Below, piece by piece: positions 16,986 through 25,822 of a stretch of 64,000 nt of DNA. Position numbers and translations under genes: made by a program. Below the pieces are notes generated by a model. The model made no database searches. It worked only from the letters and a program-made list of their open reading frames with translations, and had not been told where the DNA came from. Position 1 is the stretch's first letter; each line of letters begins with the position of its first letter. Origin of the DNA: Porphyridium purpureum (taxonomy: Eukaryota; Rhodophyta; Bangiophyceae; Porphyridiales; Porphyridiaceae); the NCBI GenBank assembly GCA_008690995.1, contig VRMN01000006.1:765501-829500 (forward strand), in the 5' to 3' direction.

Positions 16986-18851
16986 TCAACTTACATGGAC
17001 CGCCACCAGGCCTCTGATACTCGCAAATATATGCGATCCGAGCAGCCTTTTCTCCAATGTGATGGCAAGTGCGTGAATGTCTCGCATGAATCCAAAGTCG
17101 ACCATACGCTGTGCAAGTAGCAGCGCATGCCCTACTGTTGGTCGAACGGCGGACGTATAGCACGAAACCTGCACGCCTTCAACGATAAGGCTGCCGGAAT
17201 GCACGTGCGGATTGTAGAGCCCGTGCAGCACGGTATTCTTGATGCTTATAACGGCAGCCTCGTTCCCGTCCACCGTGCGCAGGTGGTCGCCTTGTTTCAC
17301 GTCGCTCGCGAGCGTCAGTGCACCGTTTACGACGATATAGTGGCCCGGAGAGACAAGCAGGCTTCGGTACTCCGAACCCGCAGCAAAGGAAATGTTCACA
17401 AACGTGGCGCGCTCATGTGCGCTTCGATGCCCCCATGCAAACAGCCGATTGTCTGGCGAATGATCTTGCGCGTTCCACACGCGGTCACCGACAGCCAGAT
17501 CCTCAACCAGCTGCTCCCGGCCATCGGCGAGCAAAATAGCACTTCCAGCAGCGAAGCATGCGCTCCTGCTGTCGCCATTGAGCACCGGATCCAAATCCGA
17601 GTCGACAAACTCAAGTGCGCCGCGCCCCACGCTGTACACGTGTGTCACTTGCTGCGTCTCGCCTGCGACGATGGTGTGTGTGACCGACAGAAAGTGGCCC
17701 TCGTCAGGCGAGAAGGTGCCGCCCACAAAAAAGGTGTTGACATCTGGTTCTTCCAGCTTCTCGCAAAAGCCCGTCACGCTTCGCAGCACCCGCATGTCGA
17801 GCACGTAGCACTCGCGTTCCCACATGTACACGAGAAAGGAGCCATTGAAGATGTCCATGGCGAGGAACGGGTAATCCGCGTAAATGAGGCGGCGCCGAAT
17901 CCGGGTCTGATGGATGAGCTGCAATGACGCGGCGGCCTGCTCTCCCTCGCCGCGCACGTACTTCCAAATGGCGACGAGCTCGTGCACGCCCGTTGACCCA
18001 GTCATGTGAAGAACCACGTGCGACGCCGACGCCATCACGAGCGTCGGCAGGAAGAACGCGCCGGCGTCATTGGACGGTGTCGCGTCTGGCCAGACCTCCT
18101 CAATCTCGAACGCCGGGCTGCGCAACACTCGCCACGCCTGCGCGCCAATATCAAACGGCACGATCCATATGTCGCCGCTTTCCCTCACGGTGGCGACGAG
18201 CGGCGCTCGCGTGTCTTCTGCCGTCGAGCCCAGCGGCTCATCCTTCACAATCGTGTAGTTCCCGCCACCCTCGCCATCAAACTCCACCGCGTACACACGC
18301 AGCAGCGCGCGCTGGTCGCCCACAAACGATTTGTACGAGAAAATGGAAAACACCTTATTCGAGTGGGGATCCTCAACGACCGACGCCCAAAGAACAAAGG
18401 ACAAAACCTGGCCCAAGTCGACGTAGACCTGCTGCGCGCGCCAGTCCGCGTCAATTTTGAGCAGCGCCAGAGTGTACACCCCACGGTTGAAGTAGAACGC
18501 CCAGAACACGTCGCCAAACTGGCGGTAGTTCACGTCGCGCGCCGCGCCCATCGGCTGGTCCAGCTCCAGCTTGCGGAAGTCCCGGTCGCCATTCACGTCC
18601 AGGAAAAAGGCGTCGTCGTCCAGAAGCAGAAACAGCTTCCTGCCGGCCACCCACACTGGAATTTTCGGGACTGGCGTCTCGAAATTCCACACCGTGACTC
18701 GCTTATCTACCTCGGGCGCGTCGGGGTCAGATGCTCGCAACGCAAGCGCGTGGTTCGCATGAGAGCCCGCGTCGAGTTGTACCAGACACCACCATACTGC
18801 CACGCAGAAAATAAACGCGCCCTTCTTACCACCCAGACCGTGCGGCTTCAT
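16986..18851 (-). CDS. Secreted protein with C-terminal Hedgehog-type Hint (Hog) autoprocessing domain
   Basis: A 621-residue protein. An N-terminal hydrophobic stretch (about 11-25) fits a signal peptide. Residues 50-420 are rich in beta-strands with repeated aromatic/hydrophobic blocks and Asp turns, perhaps a propeller-like secreted domain; no family was recognised. From C432 to about 570 is a Hint domain of the Hog type: C432-F433 after SRSA (compare GC-F of Hedgehog), LADG then VEDLAVGDRVW, S501-P-G-H504 in place of the usual T-x-x-H, ASDVKQGDHL, and GVQVSCYTSAV with C564 near the end. In Hedgehog this fold cleaves itself at the Cys, joining a sterol to the N-part. A short helical tail (~575-621) may be the adduct-recognition region. 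Start is the ATG at 18851. Divergent from RWP-RK gene. Confidence 0.85.
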   Translation of the reverse strand: MKPHGLGGKKGAFIFCVAVWWCLVQLDAGSHANHALALRASDPDAPEVDKRVTVWNFETPVPKIPVWVAGRKLFLLLDDDAFFLDVNGDRDFRKLELDQPMGAARDVNYRQFGDVFWAFYFNRGVYTLALLKIDADWRAQQVYVDLGQVLSFVLWASVVEDPHSNKVFSIFSYKSFVGDQRALLRVYAVEFDGEGGGNYTIVKDEPLGSTAEDTRAPLVATVRESGDIWIVPFDIGAQAWRVLRSPAFEIEEVWPDATPSNDAGAFFLPTLVMASASHVVLHMTGSTGVHELVAIWKYVRGEGEQAAASLQLIHQTRIRRRLIYADYPFLAMDIFNGSFLVYMWERECYVLDMRVLRSVTGFCEKLEEPDVNTFFVGGTFSPDEGHFLSVTHTIVAGETQQVTHVYSVGRGALEFVDSDLDPVLNGDSRSACFAAGSAILLADGREQLVEDLAVGDRVWNAQDHSPDNRLFAWGHRSAHERATFVNISFAAGSEYRSLLVSPGHYIVVNGALTLASDVKQGDHLRTVDGNEAAVISIKNTVLHGLYNPHVHSGSLIVEGVQVSCYTSAVRPTVGHALLLAQRMVDFGFMRDIHALAITLEKRLLGSHIFASIRGLVAVHVS

Positions 18852-19568
18852 TTGCCAGTGGAGAGCGAGGCACTGCTACCTGCGAGACAGCTAATGTGGT
18901 CGATAAAGCTCCAGCGCCTTGCTCTTTATTCTTCACCATGTTGCTCTTCTCCGTAACCGCCCGCACGCTCGTCTACCTTGTACTCGACCGTGGGGTCTCG
19001 AAGCAACGCGACATCTTGCGTGCCGCTGCGCGCGTGCGCCGCCCATGTCTCCAGCAGGCCACCATCCCGCCAATTCGAGACCTTCTACGCGAGGGGTCGC
19101 GAACAAGATTTCACGTTTCCATAACAAGCCGTCAAAAGCAGCCTCAAAGAAAACCCACCAAAAAGCGCTTTGTCACCGGTTGAATTTTCGTTTTTCATTC
19201 CTTCCTTCCTTCTGCCCCCTTTTCCGCATGCGTCAACGCACGCACGATTTCAAAGCGGGTCGCCCCCGACGCTCTCTGCACACAACCCCGCGGTGTGAGT
19301 ACTCGAGCCCTCTCACTTCCTCGCCGTTCTCGCACCAGGCGCGCGCGCCGCCACTGTCTGCCGCGCGTCCGCGAACAAGCCGTCAGATGTGTCCACGTCA
19401 GAGTCGTCTTGGTCCAAGGTACGAGTGGGTGTGACTGACGTGAATTAAACGCTTTGCGTTGCGTGGTCGAACCTGGTCGGCTCGGCTCATGTGCAGTTTC
19501 TCACAGTTGCCGGTACTGGGCGCTGGCTGGAGCGGAGACTTTTGTGCGTGTGACCCGGAAGAGCAACC
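18852..19568. other. Shared upstream region of two divergent genes
   Basis: About 0.7 kb between the ATGs of the Hint-domain gene and the RWP-RK gene; it must hold both promoters. Short open frames are present but without domains. A pyrimidine-rich patch (TTCCTTCCTTC) lies at 19199-19209. No clear TATAAA box was found. Confidence 0.4.
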
Positions 19569-20063
19569 ATGTTGGCTCGGAATGACCTTGGTGCCGCCGG
19601 ACTTGATCGGGCCGAGCGTAGCACGTCTTTGAGTCTCGTGGACGCGGCGGAGCAATGTATCCCTGTCGACGAAGATGAGGATGTTGCGACCCAGGCCCAC
19701 TTTAGTCAAGGAACCGACGACGATTTCATTGCGGCAGTCAAAGGGTTGTTCCAGCTGAGGCGAAAAGTGGCCGCTGAACGACTGGGAATTTGTGAAACGA
19801 TGCTCAAGAGAAAGTGCCGCCGAAACGGAATCGCACGGTGGCCGTACCGAAAATTCAAGTTTTTCCGGGACCGAATTCACGTTGTGCGAGCTTCTGGTAT
19901 GCCTGTTGAAGATAAACAAGTGCTTGTGGACCAACTTGAGTTCATGATGGACATTCTGCGCCAGAATCCAAATTTGGAAGTTGAAGAGCTCAGTAGCCGC
20001 TTTCCACATGTCACTGAAGCGCATCGAACACTTCAACCAGGTAGCAGCAGCACACAATCTTAA
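19569..20063 (+). CDS. RWP-RK domain transcription factor
   Basis: A short 164-residue protein built around an RWP-RK domain at about 55-103: the helix FQLRRKVAAERLGICETMLKR is followed by RRNGIARWPYRKFK, which carries the diagnostic RWPYRK (90-95). These plant and algal factors bind DNA and regulate nitrogen responses and gamete programmes (NLP, MID, RKD classes). No GAF or PB1 domain is present, so it resembles the small RKD/MID type. The N-terminus has an acidic patch (IPVDEDEDVA); the C-terminal part is helical and acidic, perhaps for dimerisation. It starts at the first ATG and ends 285 nt from the convergent secreted-protein gene. Target genes cannot be inferred from the window. Confidence 0.85.
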   Translation: MLARNDLGAAGLDRAERSTSLSLVDAAEQCIPVDEDEDVATQAHFSQGTDDDFIAAVKGLFQLRRKVAAERLGICETMLKRKCRRNGIARWPYRKFKFFRDRIHVVRASGMPVEDKQVLVDQLEFMMDILRQNPNLEVEELSSRFPHVTEAHRTLQPGSSSTQS

Positions 20064-20348
20064 CATGTGGAAGTAAAACAAGTTTACTAAATTTTTAAAA
20101 CTTCAAGCAGCAAATCGCGCTCCTCAGCAACCTCTGCTTGAGACGCTTGACGAAGTCAAGACGATCCCCACACAGAGGCCGCTTCGGGCAACGGAAAAAA
20201 ATTCGGAAACCCCAAAACCACTCCACCATCTCAAGAAAGCCTCAACAAGCCGGACTTAGTATCGCCTTTAGACCCCTTCCAACATCCCCCGACCCCATTT
20301 CACGCATGCATCAGTCAAGGCCCAGTCTGGTGCAAGCTTGGAATTAGC

Positions 20349-21488
20349 TTACTCGCAGTGCCTCTCGTACGGCGTGTAGAACGATAGCATGTTGCCGAAG
20401 AAGCCCAGGTTGTCGTACCAGTACTGGTTCTGCGCGTACGACCCAAAGATCAGGTTGTCCAGCAGGTAGTACACCTGGTAGCCCGTGAAGCACGCGTTGC
20501 GCGTCTGGAACGGCTCAATGTGACTCATCGGGCTCGAGTAGCAGAACGAGTCTGCGTAAGAATCGAAGATCACGCCGTACTCGTCAATGTACGTGCACAT
20601 GCGCTTGAACAATATCTCAATATCGCAGCCGGTACTGTGGCAGCCAAGGTCGCTGAATGCCTGTCGGAACCATGGGCACGAGATGCCCGGAATTGTGCGC
20701 AGGATCATACCGTTGTTCATGATAACCTTGCAGTCGCGGTTCGAGTACAGCGGCGTCGGCTTGCAGTAAATGGGGGGCTCGGCCCAGAGCGAGTCGCCAT
20801 TCTCATGATAGTGCGGGTAGCGCGTGTCGTACTGACTGGCGCGCTCCACCACCAAAGTCGGGAATGACCAGAACATCGACTGGCATTTGCTGACATCATT
20901 GGCACGTGTCGTCTGACCCCAGTCATGGTAAATCGGGTTGTACCCTGGCTTAAGGGGCAAGCCGCCAGTGCCCCGCATCGTAACGTCTTCCTCAGACATC
21001 ACTGTATCCTTCTGCTCCTTCATGTGCTGCACGAAACGCATCGCGGGCGTCTGCGCGCCCGTGGCGATACGGCGCATTTCGCGACCCTCCATGTTGTGCT
21101 GGTTAAAGTACGACTGCATGCGCTCGGTCGAAATGCACACGTGCGTTTCGTTCATAGGCGTCCTCTTCCAGAACTTCATGACAGTATGCGCCACCAGATC
21201 CTTCAAGTCATCTTCCGGTGCGCTGGCAAAAGAGCCTTCAACTTCAAGCTCCAGGAACTGCGCAAAGTGCTCGCGCGTGAACAAGTTGTGCTCGCATTCT
21301 CCCTTGAGCTGCTGGCCTTCGCCAAGCTCTTTGAGCGACACGAAGCGCTCTGTCGGGTAGTCCCAGATCGAGCCCGCTGCCGCGAGCACAGCTGCAGTTG
21401 CAGAGTCTGCTTCCGCGGTAGCGCTGCATACGCAGAAGACGGCCAGCAGCACGGCAATGCCGCATGCCACGAGCCTCATCAACTTCAT
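20349..21488 (-). CDS. Secreted cysteine-containing protein, lineage-specific family
   Basis: A 379-residue protein with a clear signal peptide (MKLMRLVACGIAVLLAVFCV, cleavage near 22-28). The mature part has 12 cysteines, an even number that fits disulfides, one N-glycosylation sequon (MNET) and many Tyr, Trp and Phe in the C-terminal third (YQVYYLLDNLIFG, QNQYWYDNLGFFGN). No transmembrane segment follows and no enzymatic motif was recognised. A decayed second copy lies at about 31.4-31.8 kb in this window, so the gene belongs to a small local family. A cell-wall or mucilage protein is possible for an alga, but that is conjecture. Start is an ATG at the signal peptide; divergent from ISY1. 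Confidence 0.8.
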   Translation of the reverse strand: MKLMRLVACGIAVLLAVFCVCSATAEADSATAAVLAAAGSIWDYPTERFVSLKELGEGQQLKGECEHNLFTREHFAQFLELEVEGSFASAPEDDLKDLVAHTVMKFWKRTPMNETHVCISTERMQSYFNQHNMEGREMRRIATGAQTPAMRFVQHMKEQKDTVMSEEDVTMRGTGGLPLKPGYNPIYHDWGQTTRANDVSKCQSMFWSFPTLVVERASQYDTRYPHYHENGDSLWAEPPIYCKPTPLYSNRDCKVIMNNGMILRTIPGISCPWFRQAFSDLGCHSTGCDIEILFKRMCTYIDEYGVIFDSYADSFCYSSPMSHIEPFQTRNACFTGYQVYYLLDNLIFGSYAQNQYWYDNLGFFGNMLSFYTPYERHCE

Positions 21489-22074
21489 TTCCTCTCCCTT
21501 TCAACTGCTGCGAACCTACCCCGCCTTGACGCGTTGTAAGCCGATCTTTGCTCTCCCTTTGCCTTCTCCTCCCTGTCTTCCTTTTGCTTGGCTTCAAGTC
21601 GTCCAACACATTCTCAAACCGTGCCGCGCGCGCCGGCCCTTTTAAGCACATGTGAAACACCCCTTCGACCGCTCGAGGGGGTTTCCAAATTAACGTCCAT
21701 GCTCCTTCCCTCCCGCTTACCGCGCCTCTAATCTTGTCAGACCTTTTCCTTCACAACCCCTCAACAAGCCCTGCCGCAATGTGTCCGCTTTGTGCTCGTT
21801 CACGACTCCTTCCATTCCTCGTCCGACGACAACGCACACGCCCCTTCGCCGGCGCGCACACGCGCCCGCTCTGCTGTGAACGTCCGTGTCAGCGTCAACG
21901 CCGCCGGTGAACTGCTCCGCGGAATATTTCGGCCAAAGGGTCGCGAGCGCGAAAAGTGCGCCGAAGGGGCGTCGTCCGCGCCAAGTTCAGCGCGTCCGCG
22001 AACCTTCGCGCGACAAGCAACGAATTGCGGGCATCGAGCCGACTCGCCCAGCCGGAGGTGCTGCTCGCACGGGC
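21489..22074. other. Shared upstream region of secreted-protein and ISY1 genes
   Basis: About 0.6 kb between two divergent ATGs. The plus frame is open from a GTG at 21886 into ISY1 but lacks an ATG and encodes a non-conserved stretch. A CTTAAAAGG element on the minus strand (21638-21646) could serve as a weak TATA for the secreted-protein gene. Confidence 0.35.
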
Positions 22075-22806
22075 ATGGCGCGGTCGGAGGAAAAGGCGCA
22101 GTCAATGCTGCACCGCTACTTGCGCGGGAAAGCAGACGCGCGGTCAACCTCCAGAGCCGGAGCTGCAGGTGCAGCTGTGCGGCCGCGGCTCGCGGTGTTG
22201 TGCGATGATGTCGCGCAGGCACAGCTGTGGCAGCGGCAAGTCGTGCGCGAGTTTGTTGCGTGTGTCTCCGAGCTGCACGACGAGACCGCTGCGCATGTTG
22301 ACGAGCTCGAGGAGAGCGAGCGCCTGATGGCGCTGAATGATCGCGCGAACAAGCTGCTGCGCGAGAAGCGACACTGGGATCGGCAAGTTCGGCGTCTTGC
22401 TAGGAACGAGGGCGATCGCTCGCGCGCCGGTGGGGCCAGAGAGGATGAGGCAGAGACAATTGCTGCAGCGGCCTCGCCCGGGACCGACCTGGCGCGCTCG
22501 CAGTATATTTACTTTGGGCGTGCGCGACACCTTCCGCTCGTACAGGAGCAGCTGGAGCGCGAGCGCATTGCGACGGCCAAGCGCAAGATTGCGCAGGATG
22601 AGCGGCGCGCGCTCACGCAGCATGTTGCCGAAATCCAGAAGCGCGTGCGATACACCTACTACGTCACGGACGGACACTACGGTCCAGATGCCGTACACCA
22701 AGTCAGTGACGACGACGCAGACGGAGATGTGCCCGTTTTGTACAGCGCCGAAGCTATTCAACTCATGATGCGAAAGCAAGTCGCGCTCAGCAGACTTCCA
22801 GGCTAG
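22075..22806 (+). CDS. ISY1: Pre-mRNA splicing factor ISY1
   Basis: A 243-residue protein. It begins MARSEEKAQSMLHRYLRGK, the signature N-terminus of ISY1, and continues with RRPRLAVLC-type and WQRQVVREF segments, a central ALNDRANKLLREKRHWDRQ block, and YIYFGRARHLPLVQEQLE, which corresponds to the family's YFG-A-x-LP-V segment. ISY1 is a component of the Prp19/NTC-associated spliceosome machinery and acts at the first catalytic step. The frame opens at GTG 21886, but the conserved start is the ATG at 22075. Its length is near that of other ISY1 proteins. Its presence shows that splicing operates although nearly all genes here look intronless. Confidence 0.9.
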   Translation: MARSEEKAQSMLHRYLRGKADARSTSRAGAAGAAVRPRLAVLCDDVAQAQLWQRQVVREFVACVSELHDETAAHVDELEESERLMALNDRANKLLREKRHWDRQVRRLARNEGDRSRAGGAREDEAETIAAAASPGTDLARSQYIYFGRARHLPLVQEQLERERIATAKRKIAQDERRALTQHVAEIQKRVRYTYYVTDGHYGPDAVHQVSDDDADGDVPVLYSAEAIQLMMRKQVALSRLPG

Positions 22807-23421
22807 CTCGCATGCGGCAAGAATCCTCGCTCGACCCCAGCCACAATTTCGACATCGTGCCTCACACCAAGTTCGTGCACGCGAACATTCTGCTCCGCAT
22901 TTCGCGCGCACATGGCAGAAGTGTTGCGTTTGTTTGCTCCGCACGCGTGCTCGCAGCTGGCGGCACTCTGACAGTGACTAACATCTCGAAAGCCAAAAAA
23001 AAAGAGGCTTCGTAACCTGAATGCACGCGCTCCAGTTCACATGGCGGCGGATCACTATCTACGTCTTCCACACACACGTCCATCCGCGTACCCGCTTATT
23101 CCAGCTCCATCCTCAGCACGGCCGACCGCACGGAAAGCACTGTCATCGCCGGGCAAGCCAGCAAAGACGATCGTGACGTCGCGTGTCGAACGCGTCTTCC
23201 CGCGCCGCTGCCACGCTGCCATGCAAGCGCGCCCAGCGACGCACGCCGCCGAGTCAAAAATCACTGAGGCTGGAGGCTGAACGAGATTTTGCGTGACACA
23301 GCTCGCGTGGAGGCGATGGCGGCGGCGAAAGGACTTTACCGTTGACGCTGGACGTTGACAACGTGTTTGAACAACGAGAGGAGGACGAAGACCGCAAGTG
23401 AGACAGACGCCGCAGCGCAGG
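22807..23421. other. Intergenic region between ISY1 and the ABC transporter
   Basis: About 0.6 kb with the 3' end of ISY1 and the promoter of the ABC gene. A short A-run lies at 22995-23003. Open frames on the minus strand here run antisense into the ABC gene and show no domain. Confidence 0.35.
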
Positions 23422-25617
23422 ATGGCGTGCGCAATGGCGTTTGCACTTGGTGTTCCGCTTGTGCGCGGCGGCGCGGGCAGAGGTGCGCACAGCTCGACGA
23501 CGGGTGTGAGACGAAGGGTAGAGAGTGATTGGCGGCATGGAAAGACGCCCGCGCCGGGTCTTGGCTTGGAAGCCCCTCGTTTGGTGAGGATGTCGGCGTC
23601 GTCAGGGTCTGGCCGGGCGGCGGCGCCGCGCAAGCCGTGGGCTGCGTTGCGGGCGAAGATGACGCAGCCTCGCTCGCGGCGTATGGAGCAGCCAAAAGAT
23701 AGGGAAGCTGCGGCGCAACAGATTTCGCTACTGCAGATGCTGCGTATTTCGGGTGCCAAGCCCAAGATTATGCTGATGGGCTTGTTGTGCTCGCTGGTAG
23801 TGTCCGCGTCCAATGTTGCCACGCCCACCGCGTTTGGCGTCGTCATGGATGCCGTGGCAGGCGGCGGCTCGAGCGAGGCGAAACGCTCGCTGCTGGTGCT
23901 GATTGGGATCTATATTCTTGGCACATTTGCGCAGGTCGCGGAAACCGCGCTTCTACGATTGTCTTCAGAGACCGTCGCCGCTAACTTACGGGTGCGGCTG
24001 TATGAGAAACTTCTCTCGCGCCGCGTCGACTTTTTTGAGCGCACACCAAGTGCAAAGCTGAATTCAATTTTGTCGAACGACATCAACGTGCTGCAAAACG
24101 TGCTCACGAATGAGGTCACCAAGATCATTCAAGCGGTCCTCGAGGTGATTGTGGTGCTCTTTCTGTCCATGCGGCTAGGTGGTCCCACGGTCGCGCTTGC
24201 TCTTTTGCTGTGCCTTCCCATTAATGCGTTGGGCGCTATTCAGTACCAGGGATGGGTCCGTAAGAGCGCGCAGGAGCTTGCAGGCAAGTTTGCGTCGGCC
24301 ATGGCTGACAGCGCGGAAAAGCTCTCCAATATCACGGTTGTGAGGGCGTTTGGCCTATTCTCGTACGCCAAAACCCGGTACGAACGCATGATTGCCGAAT
24401 GTACGGCCGTGGGTGTGCAACAAGGCATTCGAGAAGGTCTGTTGCGCGGGTTTTTGAAGAATAATGCGAACGTGACAGCGGTGGCCATGTTGAGCTTTTG
24501 CGCGTTTGCGCCGACGGCCCGAAAGCTCACGCCAGGAAATGCGCTTACGCTGGTGTTCATGTCGATCAATATGCTTCAAAATTTTAGCAAGCTGATCAGT
24601 GCATGCGGGGAGGTATCCAAGGCGCTCGGGTCAACGACAAGCGCTGTCCAAATCCTTCAGTTGCCGGACGCTCCCGCCGGTACGGCTATCGGCGACGCGG
24701 AGCAAGCAGGAGGCGGAACACGTGCTTCGTTTGCGAGTAGGACGATGGAAAGAGAATTGAGGGACTCGAGTGAGACTCCTGCGAATGTGTGGAGCAAGGA
24801 AAGCGCCGGCGCCATCCGTTTCGAAGACTTTTCGTTTGCGTACCCTTCGCGCCTCGAGCACCCGGCCTTGCGCGACATCAATTTGTCCATTCCAGCGGGC
24901 TCGTCCGTGGCGCTATGCGGTCCGAGCGGCTCGGGCAAGTCGACGCTGGCCAACATTTTGCTCAACCTTTACGACAAGTCTGCGGTGCGAACCAGCGGGA
25001 GAGTGCAGCTGGACGGGCATGAGCTTGAGTCGCTTGGCACAGACGTGGGGCGGCTGGTGGGCATTGTGCAGCAAGAATCTGCGCTGTTTGCGGGAACTGT
25101 GTTTGAAAACATTGCGCTCGGCGACGCTGAGTATTCCAGCGGTCAGGTGGATATGTCTGACGAGCGCCAAGTTGCGGCGTTGCGCGAACGCGTGGAGGAA
25201 GCAGCGGCCAGCGCCGGCGCGTGCGAGTTCATTGCGCGGCTACCGCAGGGCTACGACACGCACGTGTCCAAGAGCGCGCTGAGCGGCGGGCAGAAACAAC
25301 GCGTGTGCATTGCGCGCGTGCTTCTCCGAAACCCGCGTGTGATTGTGTTTGACGAAGCGACGAGCGCGCTCGACAACGCCGCGCAGCTCGTGGTTTTGGA
25401 CACGATCCAGCGACTCATTGACAGCCGCAAGTACACCATCATCCTCATCTCGCACCGTCTGCGCGCGCTGCCGCACGTCGACCAGCTCATTGTGCTTCGC
25501 CACGGCACCGTTGCCGAAGTCGGCACCGCGCAGCAGCTGCTCGACACCCCGCACAGCGCGTTCGCCAGGTTGCACGCATTGGAAGACGCCTCCATCACGC
25601 GCCAGCGGTACACCTAA
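23422..25617 (+). CDS. Half-size ABC transporter (ABCB type), probably organellar
   Basis: A 731-residue half transporter. Residues 1-95 are basic and Ser/Ala-rich with almost no acids at the start, like a transit peptide. The transmembrane domain (about 115-395) has about six hydrophobic spans and the ABCB-type loop SETVAANLRVRLYEKLL. The nucleotide-binding domain (465-725) is intact: Walker A GPSGSGKST (500-508), Q-loop at 550-551, signature LSGGQ (620-624), Walker B VIVFDEA (640-646) and switch H678. The layout matches TAP, ABCB8 and ABCB10 proteins, exporters of peptides, haem-related or Fe-S-linked cargo in inner organelle membranes; the substrate cannot be told. The frame opens at GTG 23398, and the ATG at 23422 is used. 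Confidence 0.9.
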   Translation: MACAMAFALGVPLVRGGAGRGAHSSTTGVRRRVESDWRHGKTPAPGLGLEAPRLVRMSASSGSGRAAAPRKPWAALRAKMTQPRSRRMEQPKDREAAAQQISLLQMLRISGAKPKIMLMGLLCSLVVSASNVATPTAFGVVMDAVAGGGSSEAKRSLLVLIGIYILGTFAQVAETALLRLSSETVAANLRVRLYEKLLSRRVDFFERTPSAKLNSILSNDINVLQNVLTNEVTKIIQAVLEVIVVLFLSMRLGGPTVALALLLCLPINALGAIQYQGWVRKSAQELAGKFASAMADSAEKLSNITVVRAFGLFSYAKTRYERMIAECTAVGVQQGIREGLLRGFLKNNANVTAVAMLSFCAFAPTARKLTPGNALTLVFMSINMLQNFSKLISACGEVSKALGSTTSAVQILQLPDAPAGTAIGDAEQAGGGTRASFASRTMERELRDSSETPANVWSKESAGAIRFEDFSFAYPSRLEHPALRDINLSIPAGSSVALCGPSGSGKSTLANILLNLYDKSAVRTSGRVQLDGHELESLGTDVGRLVGIVQQESALFAGTVFENIALGDAEYSSGQVDMSDERQVAALRERVEEAAASAGACEFIARLPQGYDTHVSKSALSGGQKQRVCIARVLLRNPRVIVFDEATSALDNAAQLVVLDTIQRLIDSRKYTIILISHRLRALPHVDQLIVLRHGTVAEVGTAQQLLDTPHSAFARLHALEDASITRQRYT

Positions 25618-25822
25618 ACTGTACACCTTCATATCTAAACACACGTGTTTACTCACAGAATACTGTACTTTCACTGTACTTGAGGCGAGCTTTTGTCTCC
25701 TTTTTTTTTCTTCTTGGTTTTCGGATTCAGCATCCGAGCGCGCATGCGGGAGAGCGAGTGATGGGAAAGGGGAAGAGGCGGCGTGCGCGAGAGAGCGTGT
25801 GCGTTGGACGCGCAGCCGGGCA

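Noticed and set aside
25343-25822. N-terminal extension of the large armadillo-like protein
   Set aside because: Open frame begins with TTG inside the ABC transporter gene in another frame; no conserved content before ATG 25823.
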